A stretch of 5,139 bases of DNA from Sulfurovum sp. (lineage in GTDB: Bacteria > Campylobacterota > Campylobacteria > Campylobacterales > Sulfurovaceae), in assembly GCA_026983895.1 (NCBI GenBank), contig JALSTF010000022.1:1-5139 (forward strand), read 5' to 3'. Of this stretch, positions 1-5,139 are shown piece by piece. The position numbers and the translations under genes were made by a program. The number at the start of each line of letters is the position of its first letter. Position 1 is the first letter of the stretch. A model generated the notes under the pieces. The model was not told the DNA's origin and did not search any database. It was given only the letters and a program-made list of their open reading frames with translations.

Positions 1-1
1 G

Positions 2-1279
2 AAATATGCGTTCAACAATGTGCAGAAACTCAATAAAGGTGCCGGACTCTATTTCCATCCGGTAGGCGATACGCTGATCCCGACTTTCGGTAAGAATGTG
101 GAATGCTTTACCCACAAACCGGGCCTTGAAGAAGCGGCACTCTATCTTGTACTTGATCTTTTCGCCGATAAAGAAAAACTGCCTGAAGAAGTAAAAGAGT
201 ATTTGGCGAGTTTCAAATCAGAAAGTACCAAAATCATCAAAGAGAAAGTGATGAAAGAAGTTACCGAGACCGTGCTCGATGAAGAGACAGGAGAAGAGAA
301 ACAGGTGACAAAGAAAGTTCCCGAAATGGTGGAAACAGAAGTCACGGTGGAGAAGAACGGCCTGGTAGACCTCCTTGGCGGCGATGCAGCTACCTTCCCT
401 GATACTTTCGAGAAAATGATGAAAAAGAAAGAGCACTTCTCGATGATGATCGGCGAGGATTTCTACTACCATCCCAAAGCGGAAAACCTGGCGAAGCTGA
501 TCGCACTTGTCGAAGAGACATGTGCTATTGACGTTGTCATGGCACCACCTAAAGCCAATGCACTCGGTGTGGCACTCATCTGTGACCTCGATGATAACGC
601 AGAAGGCTATACGATCGGCTATAACGAAAGCGGCGATTTCAGACTTTCAGCACTGGGTGACGGCGATCTCGATATGCCGGCAATGAATCAACAGGAAGGC
701 ACATTCACGAATATTGCAAAAAGAGTGGTACCTACCAATGCAGCGGTCGGATACGACGGATATGAACTGAATGATCTGGTTTCTGCACTGATAGACGAAG
801 GTGAAGCACTGACCGTTGACTGGACAGTGAAACTGCCTAAAACAAAAGGTTTCCAGGCAATGGAATTCGATGCACTTCCAAATACATACGGCAATGACGG
901 TACTGAGAACAGAGGCTATCTGCTGAAAACTTCCAACAGAAAAGTGAAAACACCTTCTGTAGAGAAGTTTGATGAAAGTATTGTCCTGGAAGGAGAGATC
1001 GTTTACCGATGCAACCCGGCCAGACAGTTCTCCGATTTCTCTGACAAAGCACATGAGATCTTTGAAAAGTTCGGCCTTTATGCAAGTGTTGAAAAAGCTG
1101 AGATGCTGGGAGAGAAGATTGAAGTGGTCTTTGAGAATGGAAGTATCGTGGTCGACGTGATCGCCGATAAGAAGATGACAGGGGATATCACGAAACTCTC
1201 AGATTTCAAAAGTGCACAGAAAGTGTACGACCTATTTGGTGATGCCAGATATCAAACAGTAACAATGAGAAAGGTGTAA
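2..1279 (+). CDS. nuoG: NADH-quinone oxidoreductase subunit G, C-terminal part (5'-truncated by window edge)
   Basis: NuoG is the large iron-sulfur subunit of the complex I peripheral arm. Its C-terminal two thirds have a molybdopterin-oxidoreductase-like fold. The reading frame is open to the left edge, so the GTG at 20 is an internal valine codon and the gene starts upstream; about 425 residues are visible and the N-terminal Fe-S cluster domains lie outside. Recognition rests on a GxxFHPVGDTLIP segment near bases 44-85 and the DLDMPAMNQQEGTFTN segment followed by RVVPTN near bases 658-745, which is the usual NuoG block (GTFTN plus a conserved basic strand). Bases about 236-349 encode an unusual Lys/Glu/Val-rich segment. 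The TAA stop lies one base before the nuoH ATG. Epsilonproteobacterial NuoG works in a complex that often lacks standard NADH-binding NuoE/NuoF; whether that applies here cannot be seen. The family call is secure, while the position within the full protein is inferred. Confidence 0.9.
   Translation, partial: KYAFNNVQKLNKGAGLYFHPVGDTLIPTFGKNVECFTHKPGLEEAALYLVLDLFADKEKLPEEVKEYLASFKSESTKIIKEKVMKEVTETVLDEETGEEKQVTKKVPEMVETEVTVEKNGLVDLLGGDAATFPDTFEKMMKKKEHFSMMIGEDFYYHPKAENLAKLIALVEETCAIDVVMAPPKANALGVALICDLDDNAEGYTIGYNESGDFRLSALGDGDLDMPAMNQQEGTFTNIAKRVVPTNAAVGYDGYELNDLVSALIDEGEALTVDWTVKLPKTKGFQAMEFDALPNTYGNDGTENRGYLLKTSNRKVKTPSVEKFDESIVLEGEIVYRCNPARQFSDFSDKAHEIFEKFGLYASVEKAEMLGEKIEVVFENGSIVVDVIADKKMTGDITKLSDFKSAQKVYDLFGDARYQTVTMRKV
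1271..1276 (+). promoter_or_regulatory. Ribosome binding site for nuoH
   Basis: AAGGTG lies at the very end of nuoG, four bases before the nuoH ATG at 1281, within a purine-rich stretch (GAGAAAGGTG). It is an imperfect Shine-Dalgarno sequence with rather short spacing. The one-base gap between the nuoG stop and the nuoH start suggests that nuoH translation depends partly on ribosomes finishing nuoG. Confidence 0.55.
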
Positions 1280-1280
1280 T

Positions 1281-2333
1281 ATGGAAATAGTAACATTTAC
1301 AGAAGTCGAAACATTCGTACAGCATATACCGGAAGTGACTGCTGCTGGCGTTATCATCAAAGCGATCATCATCCTGGCGGTAATTTCGGCGATCGCCGGA
1401 TTCGGTACCTATATCGAAAGAAAGGTGCTGGCATTCATGCAGCGAAGACTGGGGCCGATGCACGTAGGTCCCTATGGTCTGCTCCAGCTTGTGGCGGATG
1501 GTGTCAAGCTTTTTACCAAAGAAGATATCGTTCCGCAGAATGCGAATAGCCTGGTGTTCAAGATAGCACCGTCCATTACGGCGGCTACAGCGTTCATCGC
1601 TTTGGCGGCAGTACCTGTCTTCCCTGACTTTACGATCCCCCATTGGGTGCCTCTGCTTGGCGGTGTATTCGTACCCTCTATCGCTGCCGACCTGAACATC
1701 GGTATCCTTTTTGTCCTTGGTATGATGGCAGCCGGACTTTACGGGCCGCTGCTTGCAGGTATGGCACAGGCGAACAAATGGGGTATTATCGGGGCAGCAA
1801 GGACCGCGATCCAATTCTTGAGTTATGAAGTGGTGACTGGGCTTTCGATTCTCGCACCGATCATGCTGGTAGGTTCTCTCTCTTTCGTGGATTTCAATGC
1901 TGCACAGGCCGGCGGTATCAGCCATTGGCTTATCTGGCAGCAGCCGGTAGCCTTTGTGCTTTTCCTTATTGCAGGATTTGCAGAGACGAACAGGACACCT
2001 TTTGACCTTCTTGAACATGAAGCGGAAGTCGTGTCGGGTTATGCAACGGAATATTCCGGAATGCGATGGGGTATGTTCTTTATCGGGGAATATGCCAATA
2101 TGATCACGATATCCATTATCGCGGCAGTCGTATTCCTGGGCGGATACAGTGAAGCAGGTATAGGTTGGCTGACAATTATTCTGAAGGTAGGTTTCTTCTT
2201 CTTCCTGATGTTGTGGGTAAGAGCATCATGGCCGCATATCAGACCGGATCAGTTGATGTGGCTGTGTTGGAAAGTATTGATGCCGATCGCAGTGATCAAT
2301 GTCGTGATCACCGGTATTGTGATGATGGTGTAA
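1281..2333 (+). CDS. nuoH: NADH-quinone oxidoreductase subunit H
   Basis: NuoH is the membrane subunit that, with NuoB and NuoD, forms the quinone-binding chamber and couples quinone reduction to proton pumping. The 350 residues match the family's usual length and contain about eight hydrophobic membrane segments, the first near residues 22-43. Signature blocks are YIERKVLAFMQRRLGP (44-59), DGVKLFTKED (73-82), the SYEVV helix (181-185), AETNRTPFD (234-242) followed by an acidic loop to YSG (260), and RPDQLMWLCWK (321-331). In the acidic loop, Leu244 and His246 replace the Pro and Ala of the common DLPEAE form; the LLEHEAE version is typical of Epsilonproteobacteria as I recall them. The ATG at 1281 follows the nuoG stop by one base and the first residues resemble a normal NuoH N-terminus. 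NuoI follows after nine bases. The call is very secure. Confidence 0.98.
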   Translation: MEIVTFTEVETFVQHIPEVTAAGVIIKAIIILAVISAIAGFGTYIERKVLAFMQRRLGPMHVGPYGLLQLVADGVKLFTKEDIVPQNANSLVFKIAPSITAATAFIALAAVPVFPDFTIPHWVPLLGGVFVPSIAADLNIGILFVLGMMAAGLYGPLLAGMAQANKWGIIGAARTAIQFLSYEVVTGLSILAPIMLVGSLSFVDFNAAQAGGISHWLIWQQPVAFVLFLIAGFAETNRTPFDLLEHEAEVVSGYATEYSGMRWGMFFIGEYANMITISIIAAVVFLGGYSEAGIGWLTIILKVGFFFFLMLWVRASWPHIRPDQLMWLCWKVLMPIAVINVVITGIVMMV

Positions 2334-2337
2334 GGAG
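2332..2337 (+). promoter_or_regulatory. Ribosome binding site for nuoI
   Basis: AAGGAG overlaps the nuoH stop codon (TAA at 2331-2333) and lies five bases before the nuoI ATG at 2343. It is a strong, well-spaced Shine-Dalgarno sequence that supports this start. The 12 bases from 2334 through the ATG are identical to the nuoJ start region at 2969-2980. Confidence 0.8.
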
Positions 2338-2342
2338 CAGAT

Positions 2343-2966
2343 ATGGGTTTAGAACAATTTAAAAATAGAAATGTTGGTACACAGAACTACAAGATGCTGA
2401 ATCTTGGGCAAAGCCCGGAGAAAGGATTGGACAAGTTCAAACAGGTAGTGAACAGAACTTTCAAAGGGGAACTCTTTGTAGGATTGTGGGTCACAATGAG
2501 AGAGATGATCAATGCACTTTTCAGAGACAATATGCATACGGTAAAATATCCGTTTGAAAAACTGCCTATCTCTCCAAGATACAGAGCGATCCACGATATG
2601 CTCAGACTGCTCGAAAGCGGCCACTACCGATGTATCGGATGCGGGCTTTGCGAAAAGATCTGTATCTCAAACTGTATCACGATGGATACACGATATGATG
2701 AGAATCAGAGAAAAGAGGTCAGCGAATACACGATCAACTTCGGACGCTGTATCTTCTGCGGTTATTGTGCGGAAGTCTGTCCCGAACTGGCGATCGTTCA
2801 TGGTCCAAGATATGAAACGGCTTCCGAGCAGAGAGCAAGCTTCTCGCTCTTTGAAGATATGTTGACGCCGATCGACAAACTTAACCTTCAGCAGGAATAT
2901 GACGGATTTGGTGCTGTCTCTCCGAATGCTGATGAAAATATTAAAAAAACGCCATTAGCGTATTAG
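2343..2966 (+). CDS. nuoI: NADH-quinone oxidoreductase subunit I (2x[4Fe-4S] ferredoxin-like)
   Basis: NuoI is a peripheral-arm subunit sitting on the membrane next to NuoH; its two [4Fe-4S] clusters (N6a, N6b) pass electrons towards the final cluster in NuoB. The 207-residue protein has an N-terminal amphipathic region (about 1-75) with a GLWVTMREMINALF helix that probably packs on the membrane. Two ferredoxin motifs follow: Cys97, 100, 103, 107 (CIGCGLCEKIC) and Cys136, 139, 142, 146 (CIFCGYCAEVCP). The second has the usual Pro after its last Cys. In the first that Pro is Ile108, and an additional Cys111 follows. NINFGRC-type spacing (INFGRCIFCG) between the motifs is standard. The C-terminal tail beyond about residue 175 is polar and probably variable. 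All eight ligands are present, so the protein should be functional. The start is supported by AAGGAG five bases upstream. The call is very secure. Confidence 0.98.
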   Translation: MGLEQFKNRNVGTQNYKMLNLGQSPEKGLDKFKQVVNRTFKGELFVGLWVTMREMINALFRDNMHTVKYPFEKLPISPRYRAIHDMLRLLESGHYRCIGCGLCEKICISNCITMDTRYDENQRKEVSEYTINFGRCIFCGYCAEVCPELAIVHGPRYETASEQRASFSLFEDMLTPIDKLNLQQEYDGFGAVSPNADENIKKTPLAY

Positions 2967-2972
2967 GAGGAG
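2965..2972 (+). promoter_or_regulatory. Ribosome binding site for nuoJ
   Basis: AGGAGGAG begins inside the nuoI TAG stop and ends five bases before the nuoJ ATG at 2978. It is the strongest Shine-Dalgarno match in the window, with two overlapping GGAG registers. It fixes the nuoJ start. Confidence 0.85.
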
Positions 2973-2977
2973 CAGAT

Positions 2978-3544
2978 ATGTATGAAACAATAGCCTTTTA
3001 CCTATTTTCGGCTTTAACAATAGGACTTTTCCTCATTACAGTGATGAGCAAAAATGTACTCTACGCCATGACTTCTTTGGCGGCGGGAATGGTGTTGATC
3101 TCAGGATTCTTTTTTATCCTCGGTGCAGACTTCCTTGGTGTGGTCCAGCTCATTGTGTATGTGGGGGCGGTCATGGCGCTTTACTCGTTTGCCATGATGT
3201 TCTTCGATGCTACCAAAGATATCAAAGAGAAGAACACCAATCCTGCACTGATCTTTGTACTGGGGGGCTTGAGTGCCCTGGCTCTGGTATTGATGTTCGC
3301 GGCACCCATCTATAATAAATCCATCCAGGCCCTTTATCCGATGCATAAAGGTGTGGGCAATGCCCAGGATGTCGGTATCGTACTCTTTACTAAGTATCTT
3401 GTACCGTTCGAAGTTGCAGCGGTCATGCTGCTGGTCGCTATGATAGCAGGGATCATCCTTGCCGGTAAAAAAATGGATCAGAGTCTCACTAAAGACACCA
3501 GTGTGGATGATGATGAAATCTTGACACAAAAGGATGCAAAATGA
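2978..3544 (+). CDS. nuoJ: NADH-quinone oxidoreductase subunit J
   Basis: NuoJ is a five-helix membrane subunit of complex I at the junction between the quinone module (NuoH) and the proton-pumping arm; its third helix is known to undergo a pi-bulge rearrangement during turnover. The 188 residues show about five hydrophobic segments (roughly 5-23, 28-48, 52-76, 90-110, 140-164). The conserved third-helix block is ADFLGVVQLIVYVGAVMALY (50-69), with Tyr61 at the position of the conserved helix-3 tyrosine. The second signature is DVGIVLFTKYLVPFEVAAVM (131-150). The last 24 residues form a soluble tail with an Asp/Glu run (DDDE), probably cytoplasmic. The stop overlaps the nuoK start by four bases (ATGA), implying translational coupling. 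The family call is secure. Confidence 0.97.
   Translation: MYETIAFYLFSALTIGLFLITVMSKNVLYAMTSLAAGMVLISGFFFILGADFLGVVQLIVYVGAVMALYSFAMMFFDATKDIKEKNTNPALIFVLGGLSALALVLMFAAPIYNKSIQALYPMHKGVGNAQDVGIVLFTKYLVPFEVAAVMLLVAMIAGIILAGKKMDQSLTKDTSVDDDEILTQKDAK
3530..3534 (+). promoter_or_regulatory. Ribosome binding site for nuoK
   Basis: AAGGA inside the last codons of nuoJ lies six bases before the nuoK ATG at 3541. Together with the ATGA overlap of the nuoJ stop and nuoK start, it supports this start and allows both re-initiation and fresh initiation. Confidence 0.7.
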
Positions 3545-3843
3545 TAGGTTTAAGTCACTATCTTATCGTCTCTGCACTGCTCTTCTCGATCGGGTTGATG
3601 GGTGTACTGAGAAGAAGAAATCTTTTAATGCTTTTCTTCGCAACGGAAGTGATGCTCAATGCGGTGAATGTCGCATTTGCAGCCATCTCCCACTTTTACA
3701 ATGATCTTACGGGCCAAATGTTCGCATTCTTTATCATTGCGATCGCAGCGAGTGAAGTTGCAGTAGGTCTTGGTATATTGATCGTCTTGTATAAAAAACA
3801 TGGCAGTCTCGATCTTGATGATCTTGCAAGTATGAAGGGGTAA
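3541..3843 (+). CDS. nuoK: NADH-quinone oxidoreductase subunit K
   Basis: NuoK is a small membrane subunit related to the MrpC antiporter subunit; it lies between NuoJ and the antiporter-like pumps and carries part of the central proton path. The 100-residue length is exactly typical. Three membrane helices are evident (about 4-22, 28-50, 60-84). The two buried glutamates needed for proton transfer in the family are present as Glu36 (FFATEVMLN) and Glu72 (AIAASEVAVGL), at the same numbers as in E. coli. A short RRRN loop (24-27) follows helix one. The gene overlaps nuoJ by four bases, and its TAA stop shares a base with the first of two candidate nuoL start codons. The call is very secure. 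Confidence 0.98.
   Translation: MIGLSHYLIVSALLFSIGLMGVLRRRNLLMLFFATEVMLNAVNVAFAAISHFYNDLTGQMFAFFIIAIAASEVAVGLGILIVLYKKHGSLDLDDLASMKG
3835..3840 (+). promoter_or_regulatory. Ribosome binding site for nuoL (helps decide the start)
   Basis: AAGGGG closes the coding part of nuoK. Two in-frame ATG codons follow directly, at 3843 and 3846. The motif ends two bases before the first and five bases before the second, so the second ATG has the more normal spacing, comparable to the nuoI and nuoJ starts. Use of the first, which forms TAATG with the nuoK stop, cannot be excluded. Confidence 0.6.
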
Positions 3844-3845
3844 TG

Positions 3846-5139
3846 ATGGAAAATTTAGTATATATAGCCTTGTTCGCTCCGTTTGTCAGTTCACTGTTCG
3901 CAGCACTTTTTGGAATGAGTCCGCGACAGACATTTGTAGGTGTAGTGGCATCATTGCTGCTCTTTACTTCATTCCTGGCTTCTGCGACATTGGCATTCTA
4001 TGTGGCCACGACAGGTATGCCCGTGCACGTGACCATGATGGACTGGATCTCAGCAGGGGATCTGCATATTCCATTCGGCTTTGTAGTGGATCAGGTCTCT
4101 GTCACGATGATGACCGTGGTAACACTGGTCTCGACAGTCGTTCATATCTATTCTATTGGATATATGGACCATGACAAAAGCTTCAACCGCTTTTTCTCCT
4201 ACCTTTCGGCTTTCGTTTTTTCCATGATGATCCTTGTCATGAGTGACAACTTTGCCGGCCTCTTTATCGGTTGGGAAGGTGTGGGCGTTTGTTCCTGGCT
4301 GTTGATCGGATTCTGGTATCACAAAGCAGATGTATCGCGGGAAGAAAATCCTTCTATCTCCCCTTCCTGGGCCGCGAACGAAGCCTTTATCATGAACCGT
4401 ATCGCTGACCTTGGAATGTTGATCGGACTCTTTATCCTTTATTGGAACGTAGGAAGCCTTCAATATGATGTCGTATTCGCGGCACTTCCTGATCTCAGCG
4501 GTACCGTCCTCAATGCAGCAGCGATGGCACTCTTTATCGGTGCAATGGGTAAATCTGCACAGTTCCCACTGCATACCTGGCTGACAGATGCGATGGAAGG
4601 ACCTACTCCGGTATCCGCACTGATTCACGCAGCGACCATGGTAACAGCAGGTGTCTTCCTGGTGATCAGAGCCAATCCGCTCTTCTCCATGACACCGGAA
4701 GTGAGCTACTTCATTGCCGCACTGGGTACTTTCGTGGCATTCTTTGCCGCGTCCATGGCCCTGGTCAATAGAGACTTGAAGCGTATTATCGCCTTCTCGA
4801 CACTCTCGCAGCTTGGTTATATGTTCGCAGCGGCAGGTCTGGGTGCCTATTGGATCGCATTGTTCCACCTTGCAGCGCATGCTTTCTTCAAAGCACTTCT
4901 CTTCCTGGGTGCGGGTAACGTTATGCACGCGATGCACGACGAACTTGACATCTTCAAGATGGGTGGATTGAAAAAAGCGATGAAATGGACTTATATCTAT
5001 ATGGGTGTCGCTTCACTGGCCCTTGCAGGTATTCCATTCTTTGCAGGTTTCTTTTCCAAAGATGCTATCATTGAAACAGCATGGAATGAAGGAACATTGG
5101 TATTATGGGCGATCCTTGTAGTAACGGCCGGTATGACAG
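3846..5139 (+). CDS. nuoL: NADH-quinone oxidoreductase subunit L, N-terminal part (3'-truncated by window edge)
   Basis: NuoL is the most distal proton-pumping subunit of complex I, homologous to Mrp-type antiporters. The frame runs open from 3846 to the right edge (431 complete codons of a family that usually has about 600-650), so the last membrane helices and the long lateral helix are missing. Known functional residues are visible: Glu144 in GWEGVGVCSWLLIGFWY, Asp188 in NRIAD, Lys236 in AMGKSAQFP, His261 in SALIHAATMVTAG, His341 and His345 plus Lys349 in FHLAAHAFFKALLFL, and Lys405 in AGFFSKD. Glu144 has the same number as in E. coli; later residues are shifted by about six to ten, mainly through a longer loop near residues 161-178. 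An alternative start at 3843 would add one Met. The missing stop codon is explained by the window edge, not by damage. The call is very secure. Confidence 0.97.
   Translation, partial: MENLVYIALFAPFVSSLFAALFGMSPRQTFVGVVASLLLFTSFLASATLAFYVATTGMPVHVTMMDWISAGDLHIPFGFVVDQVSVTMMTVVTLVSTVVHIYSIGYMDHDKSFNRFFSYLSAFVFSMMILVMSDNFAGLFIGWEGVGVCSWLLIGFWYHKADVSREENPSISPSWAANEAFIMNRIADLGMLIGLFILYWNVGSLQYDVVFAALPDLSGTVLNAAAMALFIGAMGKSAQFPLHTWLTDAMEGPTPVSALIHAATMVTAGVFLVIRANPLFSMTPEVSYFIAALGTFVAFFAASMALVNRDLKRIIAFSTLSQLGYMFAAAGLGAYWIALFHLAAHAFFKALLFLGAGNVMHAMHDELDIFKMGGLKKAMKWTYIYMGVASLALAGIPFFAGFFSKDAIIETAWNEGTLVLWAILVVTAGMT

Noticed and set aside
20..22. GTG at base 20 as the start of the first gene
   Set aside because: The frame stays open to the left edge (KYAFNN before it), no Shine-Dalgarno sequence is visible, and the protein would lack the NuoG N-terminal half.
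1206..2018. 270-codon open frame on the minus strand opposite nuoG end and nuoH
   Set aside because: It lies almost entirely opposite nuoH, its translation is rich in His, Arg and Cys with no recognisable domain, and it has no supporting start context. It is a shadow of the nuoH codon use.
2554..2865. 103-codon + strand frame inside nuoI
   Set aside because: It is entirely within nuoI in another frame, and nuoI has all eight cluster ligands and a strong ribosome binding site. The alternative translation resembles nothing known to me.
2949..2961. Small inverted repeat ACGC-N5-GCGT near the end of nuoI, following a run of A
   Set aside because: The stem is only four pairs, there is no T run after it, and the strong nuoJ ribosome binding site follows at once. 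It is not a credible terminator.
4050..4937. 295-codon open frame on the minus strand opposite nuoL
   Set aside because: The translation is rich in Cys, His and charged residues with no family resemblance. It mirrors the highly conserved nuoL coding frame and is explained by its codon bias.
1..5139. A novel system, mobile element, CRISPR array or RNA gene hidden in the window
   Set aside because: Every base except short junctions of 1 to 11 bases is in a recognised nuo gene. No tandem repeat array, tRNA-like or transposase-like sequence was seen on reading either strand.

Overview
This window is an interior piece of a respiratory complex I (NADH:quinone oxidoreductase, nuo) operon. All genes are on the + strand in the order nuoG (3' part only), nuoH, nuoI, nuoJ, nuoK, nuoL (5' part only). 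Both ends of the window cut through genes, so no operon promoter or terminator is visible. No RNA gene, mobile element, CRISPR array or other accessory system was seen, and there is no gene-free stretch longer than about 12 bases.

The proteins point to a Campylobacterota (epsilonproteobacterial) host. NuoH carries the DLLEHEAE form of the quinone-site loop and NuoI has CIGCGLC...ISNC in its first ferredoxin motif; both forms are known to me from Helicobacter-type complex I. The NuoG type and gene order also fit. The moderate base composition (neither very AT-rich nor GC-rich) suits a free-living sulfur/hydrogen oxidiser such as Sulfurovum or a relative better than an AT-rich Campylobacter or Helicobacter. 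This genus-level guess is inference.

Layout: bases 2-1279 hold the C-terminal part of NuoG (peripheral arm, molybdopterin-oxidoreductase-like fold). Bases 1281-2333 hold NuoH, the membrane subunit at the quinone site. Bases 2343-2966 hold NuoI, the two-[4Fe-4S] ferredoxin-like subunit that passes electrons towards the quinone. Bases 2978-3544 and 3541-3843 hold NuoJ and NuoK, small membrane subunits linking the quinone site to the proton pumps. From 3846 to the right edge is NuoL, the distal antiporter-like proton pump, cut at about two thirds of its length. Spacing runs from a 4-base overlap to an 11-base gap, with a ribosome binding site at each start, as expected for one co-transcribed, translationally coupled unit.

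Together the genes encode the end of the electron wire (G, I), the quinone-reduction chamber (H) and much of the proton-translocating arm (J, K, L). Known catalytic and proton-path residues are present in the parts that can be seen. The points worth a second look are modest: a duplicated, probably beta-hairpin charged segment in NuoG, lineage-type changes in NuoH and NuoI, a loop insertion in NuoL, and a 12-base translation start module repeated at two junctions. I found no evidence of a novel system.
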